Shown in pieces: positions 22,315 through 31,534 of a stretch of 64,000 nt of DNA (its first letter is position 1; every line of letters starts with the position of its first letter). Origin of the DNA: Ottelia alismoides (lineage: Eukaryota > Streptophyta > Magnoliopsida > Alismatales > Hydrocharitaceae); contig JAZKJV010002961.1 in NCBI GenBank assembly GCA_037367405.1, positions 238,383-302,382 of the forward strand, in the 5' to 3' direction. The position numbers and the translations under genes are program-made. The notes below the pieces were generated by a model. It saw nothing but the letters and a program-made list of their open reading frames with translations. It had not been told where the DNA came from and ran no database searches.

Positions 22315-23108
22315 TCAAGGAGGTTTGCGACGGACCTTCTTGCGGGAGTGTGGAGGGAGATAATATGGAGATATGGAGGGCGGTGAAGAGGGGGCCAGTG
22401 AAGAAGACCAGCCATCGTCGGAGTCGTCCTCAGGAGAATAGTAGTCGTATGCAGAGGATCTCCAACTACTGTCAATCAGAGGTAAGTGCCCTTGGATCAG
22501 AGTTGTACCTATTGCACTAACTTGATGAACCACTTCAAGACCAGATGAGGACTCTTCAGAAATCACCTGGTGTCTAAGGTCAAAGGTGACTTTCTTGGTC
22601 GGTTCGTTTCCTTGGGAAGTATTGAGAAGAAGTTGGACAATATTCGTCTCCCTGTCTTGAGTAACCGATGTGGCATTAATGAGTTCCTCGTCAGATGAAT
22701 CCCCATAAAAGTCGACCAATTCTTGTACTGTCATACATTGCTTCGGTCGAGAAAGATTGTTCCTAGTGGGTTTGTGTGTTATGGCCGAGGGTGTTGATGT
22801 CACTTCCGGATGATTGTGAATTTTGGTAACATCGGATGTTTCCAGAGTCGGTTCCTTATATGGTTCAAGTATCTCATGAATTACTACCGACTCAAAAATT
22901 AGGCCACTTAAATATTCATGACGTTCCTCAGAAATATGGTCCAATTCTTCATAAGCTCCAAAACATTGCTTTTTCCTAGGAGCAGTGATAGGGTGGTGAG
23001 AATCCGAGGTTTGTCCAACACTCAGTCTTTCAGGTGACTCTCCCAGGGTTTGTATCTGTGTGCCACGCGGAGATGTTAGATAATATGAAATATTGGTCTC
23101 CTGATCAA
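22315..23108 (-). CDS. N1 Ser/Asp-rich C-terminal domain (unknown function)
   Basis: Open for about 260 codons on the minus strand and most likely the end of the N1 polyprotein rather than a separate gene: no good ATG begins it, and it follows the retropepsin-like frame with a shift near 23110. Features in order: PRKKQCFGAYEE, a Thr/Pro/Asn-rich stretch, VQELVDFYGDSSDEE, KKVTFDL, ISEESSSG, YYSPEDDSDDG, then a Pro/Ser run and a strongly basic end, SRKKVRRKPP, that resembles a nuclear-localisation signal. N2 conserves these landmarks (14939-15493). The position matches the acidic PR-RT linker of G3 (58560-58900), from which it may derive. No enzyme motif. Confidence 0.5.
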
Positions 23109-23583
23109 AACTATCGGTTTAAGTTGGTTTTCCTCAGAGCATGTCATGTCATTGGGGGCTTGTTCATTGTGGTCTGAGTTCGGGAACTTGATTTCCTGAG
23201 TCTCACAATCGACGATCGCCTTAGCGGAGGCTAAGAACAGCTTTACTAAAATGATAGAAGACTCAGACAACCTTCTGAGGTGCTCAATGTCAAGGACAAT
23301 AAAGTCCACTTTATGTTCTTTACCTCAGAAAAATTACGACAGCGGAAACGATCCCCTGTGGTATTTTGGTAGATCGATCGGGTAATTGAATGATCACCCT
23401 AGTCTTTTTGAGTTTTCCGAGTTTGAGTTGATTAAAGATGGACTTCGGGAGAATGTTTAAAGTAGAGTCATCGTCTAACCGAAAATGAGTGAATAAGGTA
23501 TCCTCAATTTCACATGTGATCCGAGTCAACCGCTTAACTTTACGGCTTTTGATTTTATGATTCATCACCAAAGAGCTGGCCAT
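23076..23583 (-). pseudogene. N1 retropepsin-like domain
   Basis: Two frames. First part (23583-23320): KRLTRITCEIEDTLFTHF, the active-site region RLDDDSTLNILPKSIF, then LPDRSTKIPQGI. Second part (23309-23076): MDFIVLDIEHL, then LFLASAKAIVD, the usual tail of plant gypsy retropepsins. The catalytic Asp is present but the residue where family members have Gly is Asp, as in N2, so activity is doubtful or the site is non-canonical. One frameshift lies near 23315. Confidence 0.7.
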
Positions 23584-23747
23584 AGTACGCCATGATATTC
23601 AGTCCTTGATCTTTTCTTGCCCGTCTTTTTGGGGTTTAGTCGACTCTTCACAAATCTCTTAAGATCGGGCACATATTCTATGGCTTTGATCAATGGAAGC
23701 TCGAAGATCAGACTCTTGCAAAATGCTTCCATTTCAGAGTTGTCCAA
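23565..23747 (-). pseudogene. N1 pre-protease linker
   Basis: Open frame containing LPLIKAIEYVPDLKRFVKSR. Plant Athila/Tat elements carry a segment of this kind (a predicted helix followed by a Lys-rich stretch) before the protease; G3 has HEALEYIPLFQKNVRE at 57930-57970. Overlaps the protease frame by a few codons, implying one frameshift. Confidence 0.55.
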
Positions 23748-23833
23748 TTTTTTTGAATTTTCAAAATTTTCAATTTTTTTTATTTTTTTGTGATATGGTT
23801 AGTAGGGGAGTCAGAGGTCAGTGGTGGTTGTGC

Positions 23834-24530
23834 CTAATTGTGAGTCACATGATGATTCAGTGGTTCGCATGGTGGTGGCCTCACTTCTTCTGAATTCTGC
23901 ATAGACTGGATGAGATCATATATTCTCCCAGTTAAAGTGTATGATCTATGATTAATCCGAGCAATCTCATCCTCAAACATCTGATGATTAGTGATTGAGT
24001 AATCATTCTCCATGTGTCGTGATTCTGGCATGTAACCTCGAGTAGAGTATTGATTGTTCATAATCATTATGGTCTGGTCATGAGTTATATTTTCTTGACT
24101 TTGGTTTTCCCGTGGATTGTCGAAGGAAAATTGATTGTACTCAAGAGGATAGTCATCCTGAGTAGGGGATGGTTCAAGAGGCTGTGAGATAAGTAACCAG
24201 AAATCGTGTTCTACCGTCAATATCGGTCACTCTATTCTTCATCCTTAATTCTAGTCTCTCTCTCATGTCCATAAGATTGCCAGAATGTGAGAGAGGGTTA
24301 TTCCAAGAAGAAGTTTGGTCAGAGGGTAGGATGTATGGGCGGGAAGAAAATGATGGCTGAGGGGAACCTGATTTGAAGGGCAGGTTCCCTTGAGGAGTGT
24401 CAGAAGAAGGATATCGGGACATGGTCATGGAGATTGTGAAAGAAGACCACTGTGCCGACATCTTTTCAAGAGGGATGGAATGATCAACGAACCACGATTT
24501 ACTTGCGATTGCAAGGTCTTTGACGCACAC
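23834..24530 (-). pseudogene. N1 gag-like region
   Basis: Two overlapping minus-strand frames (24530-24174 and 24220-23834) joined by one shift near 24200. The likely start is the Met of MSAQWSSF at about 24462, because N2 has MSAHWF at the equivalent place. It continues with a Ser/Pro-rich N-terminus, MRERLELRMKNR, a Gln/Asn-rich middle and a helical MFEDEIARINHRS segment. Total about 215 codons, far shorter than Athila gag, and no CCHC zinc knuckle is visible. Assignment as gag rests on position and on the pairing with N2, not on a clear capsid motif. Confidence 0.4.
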
Positions 24531-25768
24531 AAATCAAAGACAAAATAAACACGTAGATTTACCTACTCAACACTAGTAAAGGCACGTTAGGATTCGATCA
24601 CTTATCTTTTCAATTTTAATTTAATGACAAAACAATCTTGAAAATTAAGAGGAGCTATTAGGTACCAAAATATTTCAAAAGACTGTCCCGAGTTCATACA
24701 ACTAGCTACACCTACTTTCAGCCAGTATAGGTGTAAGTACGGACCGTTTAAACGGCTACCCGTGATACTTGAGGACGGAGCCTTCTACAGTGTCCTCTAA
24801 ACCACCTACTATGCTAAGGGAAGTCGGACCGTAAAATGGCTACTCGAGACCCTCACTGAAAAGTAGCTAATTGTTTTTTAAAAAACAGTAGTCTTTTTGA
24901 AATTTCTCAGTTTTGGCTCTGTCCTAAGTGTGCGTTCTAGTCCTTACAAACAATGAGTGGTTTTCTCTCTACCAGACACAGGTTAATTTTATATCAGTTT
25001 TATTTACAGTCACCTTGATTAGCAGTCCCAGTTTTAAATTAAGGTTGTCACTGAAGTTTATGTGAGCACAGAAATTCACGCTTAACGAGCAGTCCCAATT
25101 CGTTTAATTCCCAAGTTGTAAAACTTGAGGAAGGAGAATCGAAAAAATCGATGCAAACATAAATCAATGATGCATGCTTAAGAAGAAGACTTACAGTGAA
25201 TCCTCGCATTCTTCATGTGGGATGCAAGATAAGGAATTTACATTACACTAAATGATATGCACAGATAAAAAATGCCCTAAGCAGATAGTTCTATTAGCGG
25301 GAAGAATTGATTTCAAAATTTGGATAATGCTGAACGATCTATAGTGTGTATAGTTAGTGAGAGTGTGGCCTAAGAATTACGAGCACAATCAATGATAAAT
25401 AAACACATGTATATGTGCCTAAATCCTACGCCACTCAAGCCGGGTCCCAACCACACAGAAGGGGTTGAAACAGACCCAACACCCCACATATAAGTTTAGT
25501 CCAAATTATTACAAGGGTTCAGAGAGAGGGACACTGAGAATAGCGCAGAAAATTAAACCTAGACCAAGCTCTCTCTCACAGAAATTAAAATTCAATCTTC
25601 CTTCAAGATCCTTGATTACATTTCAAAATTTGGCTCCCAGTAGTCTGCAAAGAGAGAAATTGCGGTTAGTAGCAGAAGTAAGAGAGAAATGCAGAGAAAA
25701 AATGACACAGAAATAAATTTCACAAAAATTAATTATAAAAATAATTTAAAACCTTAAAAACTCTTTGT
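24531..25768 (-). other. N1 untranslated leader
   Basis: About 1.2 kb between PBS and the gag-like start. Homologous blocks occur in the N2 leader (29173-30449), such as CAGTCCCAATT with TAAGTTGTAAAAC and the CCACTCAAG block. It may hold dimerisation/packaging signals; none can be identified by eye. Confidence 0.6.
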
Positions 25769-25786
25769 TCCTCAGCAACGACGTCA
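25769..25786 (-). other. Primer-binding site of N1, tRNA-Asp type
   Basis: Minus strand TGACGTCGTTGCTGAGGA, two bases from the LTR end. It differs from the tRNA-Asp site TGGCGCCGTTGCCGGGGA at four positions, all G-to-A or C-to-T transitions, as expected of methylated-cytosine decay. Confidence 0.75.
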
Positions 25787-27600
25787 TTTGATGAATGTGA
25801 AATATGCCTCTTTAATAATCAGGAATTGTCGTAGTATAGGAGGCAAATTCGGTTCAACAAAAACCACAATCTTTTAATGTTGTGGAAAATTTTTCTTGGC
25901 AAGTCTACTAAGGTCGAACACAGGGAAGGGTGATTCTCAGTTGCGTGATTTTAAATTAAATAAAATAATTAAGTAATGTTGGATTAATTTCTGTGTTGGG
26001 ACAATATAATACAATGCAATGAAATGCAATTAGATGCAAAAATAGAGAAAACAATTCAGCACATGATCTATAACTTTATAAGATTCAATTCTCAAATAAT
26101 TTGATCTCTTAATCCTTGAAAATCATCACAGATCGAAAGAGATTAAGTCCATAAATATGTATCAATCAATATTTCAGATGCAGGTCAAACAGATCAATTT
26201 ATCGAAGTTTTATCCTACGAGAATTTCTCAAGATACTTGGCCCCTTTATTTTCTAATAATTCACCCCTCAAAAATAATAATCTTATATCAAATATCAGGT
26301 GAATCACGAATTCAACAATAGATCGAATTCCTTGAAAATAACGTTCAAGCACTAGCGGATCAATCAACTTAACAACTCCTCAAATAAAGTATCAAGGAAT
26401 TAGATTAATTTCACCTCCTCATGTATACCCCTGCAAAGATCAATTCATTATTTAAGAAGACCAATAATCAAGAGAGACTTAATCAGACAAGATCTTCGAA
26501 AATGGGTTCCTGCAAGTTAGATCAACTTTTCTCAATAAAGTGGCACTCATATGTCAATTTTCAGCTTGCACAAGTCAGCAAAAAGCCTCAAATAATAATT
26601 ATTAATAGGCAACCTCAAAGCATGTGCCTCGCACGTGCCTCTGGAGGCTCGGGTTCGGTGTGGAGGCTCGGAGGCGCCCGAAGCTGTGGCTCGGGTACAG
26701 GGCGGAGGTTCGTTCAGCCGAGCCTGCGTGACAGCTGATGGAGGTTCGGGAGATCCAAGCCAGAGGCTCGGAGCTCTGAAGCGGAGGCACAGACCAGAGG
26801 ATCGGGTGGGGGGTTTCGTGGCTGAACATGGGTCGTTTGATCAAGTGTTCCCCTTGATCCAACGGCGGCTAGAGATTGGCATTACGACATGCGAAGGCGG
26901 GGAGGTGGTGGCCGAGCGGGCCGAGGAGCTCGGCCGTGGCAACGGTGGTGTGCGGCGGAGGAGGTCGTCGACGAAGCGCGACGAGCGGATGACAAAGGCT
27001 GAGGTGGTCGTTGTGGCACGAGAACCAAGGTGCCTGGAGAGGCGAGCCAGGGCAGAACTGGTGATTCTTGGCTCCAGCGAACGGAGTCGTCAAGGTGCAG
27101 GGGTCGTGGCACACGGTCGAGGACGATGATGGTGTACCTGCAGGAGATTTGCAAACGCGAAGGCGGAGGCCGTATGGCGGAGATGGTCGAGCATCGTTGT
27201 AAGCGGAGGTGTTAACGATGGCTCAACCATTTGCAAGAGTCACGAAGGAGTTCTGGCGTCGGTGTTTAGGCGTGAAGATCAGAGATGAGAGGGTGGAGTA
27301 GGTTCTCTGCAGGGAAGGCAGTACCTGGTGGAGGAATGGCGGTCGCGGGTGGCAGAGCACGGAGGGCTGCCGAGGTTGGCTGTGCAGCACGGTGGGAGGC
27401 GCAGACCTGGAGGTTGGATCTGCTGTGAGTCGTGCCGATTATCGCTTGAGCCACGCAGCGGGGGTGGCGAGCTGAGCAACTCGATGGAGATGTAGCTGAG
27501 CTTGAGCTCTGGATCATCCCGCGAGAAGATTTTCTAGGCCGTTGTCACCAGCCGTGCAGGGGTTAAGGGCGGATGAGAAAAGCGACTGTGAGGGGAGGTT

Positions 27601-27607
27601 CTTTATA
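27601..27607 (-). promoter_or_regulatory. TATA box of N1 5' LTR
   Basis: Minus strand TATAAAG in CCTATAAAGAACC. The downstream transcribed region is the GC-rich R segment. This would be the promoter of the N1 genomic RNA. Confidence 0.65.
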
Positions 27608-27769
27608 GGAGGGCAAGGGACGACATCGGTTATGTGCTCGTGACAGTTACGGGGAGGAGCAGCATCGAAGTGAAGGCGCGGAGGCGTTACGTGCATGGCC
27701 GGAGGGAAGAAGGGGAGGGGGCGCTGACGGGGTCGTTGGGCAGAGCTATGTAACATCTGGGAACAAGAA

Positions 27770-27865
27770 AGGGTCACGTGCTAGGCATGTGACCCGAGGG
27801 AGGAGAGAGAGTGGTGAGGTGGGGGTGTCACGTGGCACGCCCAGGAGCTGCCACGTGGCACCCAA
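27770..27865. promoter_or_regulatory. G-box/ABRE-like cluster in the N1 5' LTR
   Basis: Imperfect palindrome GTCACGTGC-TAG-GCATGTGAC at 27773-27793, then TCACGTGGCA and GCCACGTGGCA at 27826-27862. These make four ACGTG/CATGTG cores within about 90 bases, 160-260 bases upstream of the TATA box. G-box cores bind plant bZIP/bHLH factors; responsiveness here is inference. Confidence 0.55.
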
Positions 27866-28889
27866 AAAATTTCAAAATTTAAAGACAAAGAAAAATAGAA
27901 AAGAAATAGAAGAAGAGTTTGGATCGAAAAAATTTCTTCACTAAATTGTTCGTCTCGACGAGATATACAACTTTCATGAAGGATCCGTGAGCAAAAGAGG
28001 TCATCTGTGTGAAGTGGACTTTTTGGTGGTCCTCCATGTGTATAGAAAACCGACTTTTTAGGATTTTGTAATTTTTTGGTGGTTTTAAATAGGATAAAAA
28101 TTCTAGAAAAAATATGATAAAATATAAGGAAATTAATTACATACTAATCTATTTTTTTGTATTTTTAATAAATAATAAAATAGGATAATAAAATAGAAGT
28201 ATGAAACACACATTTTTTGTATAGACTCACAATAGACACTTGGACTTAGTTAGTTTCTTTGATTTCAATTTTATTCTGGATTTGAATTTTTATCCCGCTT
28301 AATAAAACTTTCCTCAAAGAACATAAATGATGAATAAATAAGATTAAAAGGGATAACTGTGAACATAAAAACTCAGGTCAAAAATAGCAAAAAGTCAAAA
28401 TGCGCAAAAAAGACCCAAAACCCAACTTTCACATATGAGCTCTGAATTTTACGAAATTGGTCTTGTTTTGAAGGTATTTGAAAATTGAGTACTTTAAACA
28501 TGAGTAGACCAAAATCAGATATTATATGAGGGAGATATGCTAATTTTAGTCCGTCAGTTGTGAAATTAGACTTTGAGATTATTTGACAATTATTTGAGTT
28601 AGTAAATTTTTGTATTTTTTTTATTTATTATTGTTAGTAATATCTAAATAATGGAGGTGGTTTGGGGTCAATCGGAGTTAGGATGGATTAACTAAAAATA
28701 TGAGAAGTTAGCGGCTTTTTGGGCTAATTTACACTTATAATTTTTAATGCAATTATCCATGATGGAATGCAAATATTATTTACACATGTATGTATGCTAA
28801 TGATGCTCTATTAATGATTAAATTCATGTGAATTTTGAGGAACAGAGCCCAATTGACCAATTTCAGCATGATGAATACGAGATTTATCA

Positions 28890-28894
28890 GGATG
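28890..28894 (+). other. Target-site duplication of N1, right copy
   Basis: GGATG directly after the LTR, matching 17296-17300. Confidence 0.85.
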
Positions 28895-29172
28895 TAAGAA
28901 GGTGGGATCGGTGGGAAGTGTAGAGAAGCAAGGAAGTCAGTCAAAATTATGACTTCAGAATCGAGATGGGATGCGAAGAAGAAAGGCGATTGCGGATAAA
29001 CAATCTCGAATAGTTGATTCCACTGGAAGGAATAAGAAGGGACAAGAAAGTCGTTTGGAGGTCTGACTTCGTAGTTGGATTGGAGTGGGGGATCCGTCTC
29101 GAAGAGAGGATTCATGGAAGAGAAAGGTGGTGAAGATGGTCGGTACAAGAACCAATGAGCTGACATCTTCAA
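28895..29172 (-). pseudogene. N2 gag-like region, N-terminal part before the N1 insertion
   Basis: Minus-strand frame from about 29172, containing MSAHWF near the start (N1: MSAQW), then a Ser/Pro/aromatic-rich segment. It runs without a stop into the N1 LTR at 28889. Once the insertion and one GGATG copy are disregarded, the same frame remains open into 17295, which independently supports the insertion boundaries. Confidence 0.5.
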
Positions 29173-30449
29173 GAGGGTATGAAAGTGGATTGATGTGAAA
29201 ACAAGTAATTATAGGAAAGGAAAGCACACAAAGATAGGCACAAAAACAGACGCAAGAACAAACCCTAGTTTCACCAACTCAACACAATGATGGTTGCAAA
29301 AGTCTGATTGTTATCTTTTCGATTTTAGTTAAGGGATAAAACAAGAAATGAGTCCATTTACGCAAGATTAAGATGTGGGTTGTGGGTACTATCCTAAGGA
29401 TGCGTCCTTACCTCTCAAAAAGCAATATAAAATGTGTATAACGATGGGGTTGTTCTCCTGCAAACAAGGATTAATTTTAGTCAATTTTTTTGTCAAAGTT
29501 GTACAAGCAGTCCCGATTTTAAGTTTGATTATCACTGAATTTAACCCACCACACAAGGCATGCCTAATGCAATCCCAATTTCCTTTAATCATAAGTTGTA
29601 AAACCAGGGGGAAGGGGGTTGAGAAAAGCTGATGCAACAATAAAATCAATGATGCATGCCCAGTTCAGAAGACTTACAGTGATCCTCATGCTCTACATGC
29701 GGGATGCAATACAAAATTGAAAATTTTATAATATATTAAATGAAGACGATGAAACCGCACCTAGCAGATAGTTCTAATAGTCTGGAAGAATGCGATTTTA
29801 ATTTGACTAGATAGAACGTTCTATGGTGTGTATTATTAAATGTGAATGTGTGGTCCTAGATTTTACGAGCACGAGCAGATAAAAACCTATAAAAAACTCT
29901 AAGAGCCACAAGTGCAAGTCTAACTTATGAGCCACTCAAGTCGAGCCCTGTCCTCACCAGAGAGTGAAATAAGCCTCGATACACCACAAAATAATGTCCA
30001 AAGTTCAATTACACAAAAGAGATCTCAAACGGAATCTGCTAGAAATGTGCAATAATTACAAATTAATTACACAAATTAACATGAATACAAGAAATAAAAT
30101 CCCAGACTCTGCGCTCTCTCACGACTCGACTCGATCTTAATTTTAGGCATTCGTTCAATCGGCTTAATTCCCAGAAAAACCGATCTTCAATGCTCTTGAG
30201 ATGCTCGACCACCTAAGCAGAGTCTCCATCGTGTCGGGTCCATCGCACAAAAAAATAAGATGATGGTCAGAGAGATAGACACAATATAAAATAAAATAAA
30301 ATAAAGCAAACAAAATAAAAATAGAAAATAACATAAAATAAATAGAGAAATAATTACAAGAAAAACTAGGGGTCGGACTACTCGGGGTGGAAAACCTAAA
30401 AACTATATTTTCCAGCACATAAGACCCACTAATTTGATGACGTCAGCAG
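29173..30449 (-). other. N2 untranslated leader with degraded PBS
   Basis: Homologous to the N1 leader (CAAACAAGGATTAATTTTAG, GCAGTCCCGATTTTAAG, TAAGTTGTAAAACC). Near its right end (30437-30444) the minus strand has TGACGTCA, possibly the degraded first bases of a tRNA-Asp PBS. The sequence then switches to plus-strand LTR material. Confidence 0.45.
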
Positions 30450-31514
30450 CAAGTGTGCACACGTGCTCTCTTGTAAAAATTACATGCATGCCCTCCTGAC
30501 TTATGGTAATTGCATTCGCATATTTCTTTTTGTTTTATTTCTTATCTATATTGTATTTAAACCCGTGCATTAGAGTTATCTTTTGTGTGTCATTTTGTCA
30601 TCAATTTTTAACTTCAAAAATAGTACTGTGTAGAACATTTTATTCTCTATCGTTGTGGATGTTGAATATATTTTTATGAGCTATGGTTGATTTAATATAG
30701 TTATTTTGGTGAAAAATTACATACTTTACCTATTGTGTGATCTAGAATTAATATTAATAGTTGATCTAAAATTATTTAGAAAATTCATCTTGGTTGATTT
30801 AATTGTGTTCTACATTGTGCCCAAATTTCATATATTTGCACCTATATCGAGGTCACAATAAAATAATTGGTGATTAGAGTACTTAATTTTTAATATGTTG
30901 TAAGCTCAACATTTTTAGTGTCAATAATTTTTCCTAGATAAATCCTCATTAGATACATATAGGATAATTTTAGTTCATGAAAATAATTCGATTTTCTATT
31001 TATTAAAATTAATTTGCAAAAAATCACCATGTATGCATATTTTTTCATAATTAATTCATATTGCATCATAAAAATCCAAAAAATGTAGAGCATTAATTTC
31101 ATCATATTTCATCTCCTAGCCAAGTTTGTGGATTTTTAGACTTAATTTGATCTTAAATTGTATTTTAGTCCTTAAAATAGTCTGAATTTGCATGTCATTT
31201 TTAATTGCATAAAAAATACCTCTATGAAAACCTAAGTTTTAGATCGACTCTCAATCCATCTAAGGAGATAGCTGTCTCCCCGAGTTCGACCTTGGGCTTG
31301 TCCAAGTAAAATATAAATTGATCGCTCACTTTAATTAAACAAATTAATTTTAGCGGTTTTAGATTAATTCACATTGGCCGCCTACAATGTACATTTTAAT
31401 CATTAATTCAACATAATTAGCGATGATAATTAGGGTTTTTCAGACGCAGTCCGTATCTAATATAGGTTGTTGAAGATTAAGTCGAAGTGACGCCTGCCTC
31501 TCTATCGTTCATCA
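30450..31514 (+). repeat. L1, 3' half of the LTR interrupted by N2
   Basis: Begins with GTGTGCACACGTGC and a TTACATGCATGCCCTCC stretch matching mid-LTR text of L3 at about 36930-36985. It continues through the U5 signature GTTCGACCTTGGGCTTGTCC (31285) and ends CGTTCATCA at 31514, the usual terminus. Confidence 0.5.
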
Positions 31515-31518
31515 TAAG

Positions 31519-31534
31519 TGACACCTAGGTGGCG
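31519..31534 (+). other. Degraded primer-binding site after L1
   Basis: TGACACCTAGGTGGCG lies four bases after TTCATCA. The first seven bases match a decayed TGGCGCC; the rest is weak. Confidence 0.3.

Larger units (their letters stand above)
17301..28889 (-). mobile_element. N1: complete non-autonomous Athila-like LTR retrotransposon, about 11.6 kb
   Basis: Two LTRs (17301-20690 and 25789-28889) in the same orientation bracket a 5.1-kb internal region. The PBS (25769-25786) and PPT (20691-20705) fix the direction as minus. A perfect 5-bp duplication GGATG flanks it, inside the N2 gag-like frame. Internal coding order on the minus strand is gag-like, pre-protease linker, retropepsin-like, Ser/Asp-rich domain; the space from there to the PPT holds only hairpins and non-coding DNA. 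There is no trace of RT, RNase H or integrase, so replication would need proteins in trans. LTRs differ by many substitutions and one indel of about 280 bp, so it is not recent. Confidence 0.9.
25789..28889 (-). repeat. N1 5' LTR
   Basis: Plus-strand ends TGATGAATGTG and GATTTATCA (one change from TTCATCA). It aligns with 17301-20690 except for the missing segment. Minus-strand order: terminus at 28889, AT-rich U3, G-box cluster, TATA box, GC-rich R region, and U5 with GTTCGACCTTAGTAGACTTG. Confidence 0.9.
13031..30449 (-). mobile_element. N2: non-autonomous Athila-derived element, interrupted by N1, without own LTRs
   Basis: Minus-strand internal region. Leader and gag-like start lie on the right (28895-30449). 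After the N1 insertion, the gag-like remainder, retropepsin-like domain, acidic domain, hairpin array, short ORF and PPT follow on the left (17300 down to 13031). No RT, RNase H or integrase is found. Each internal part is homologous to N1, and the 3' region (13030-14870) is closely similar to that of G3 (61990-63982). At both ends the sequence switches to plus-strand LTR L1 instead of an N2 LTR, so its own LTRs are missing or unrecognised. Confidence 0.6.

Noticed and set aside
22281..22520. 79-codon plus-strand frame
   Set aside because: Antisense shadow of the conserved N1 Ser/Asp-rich domain.
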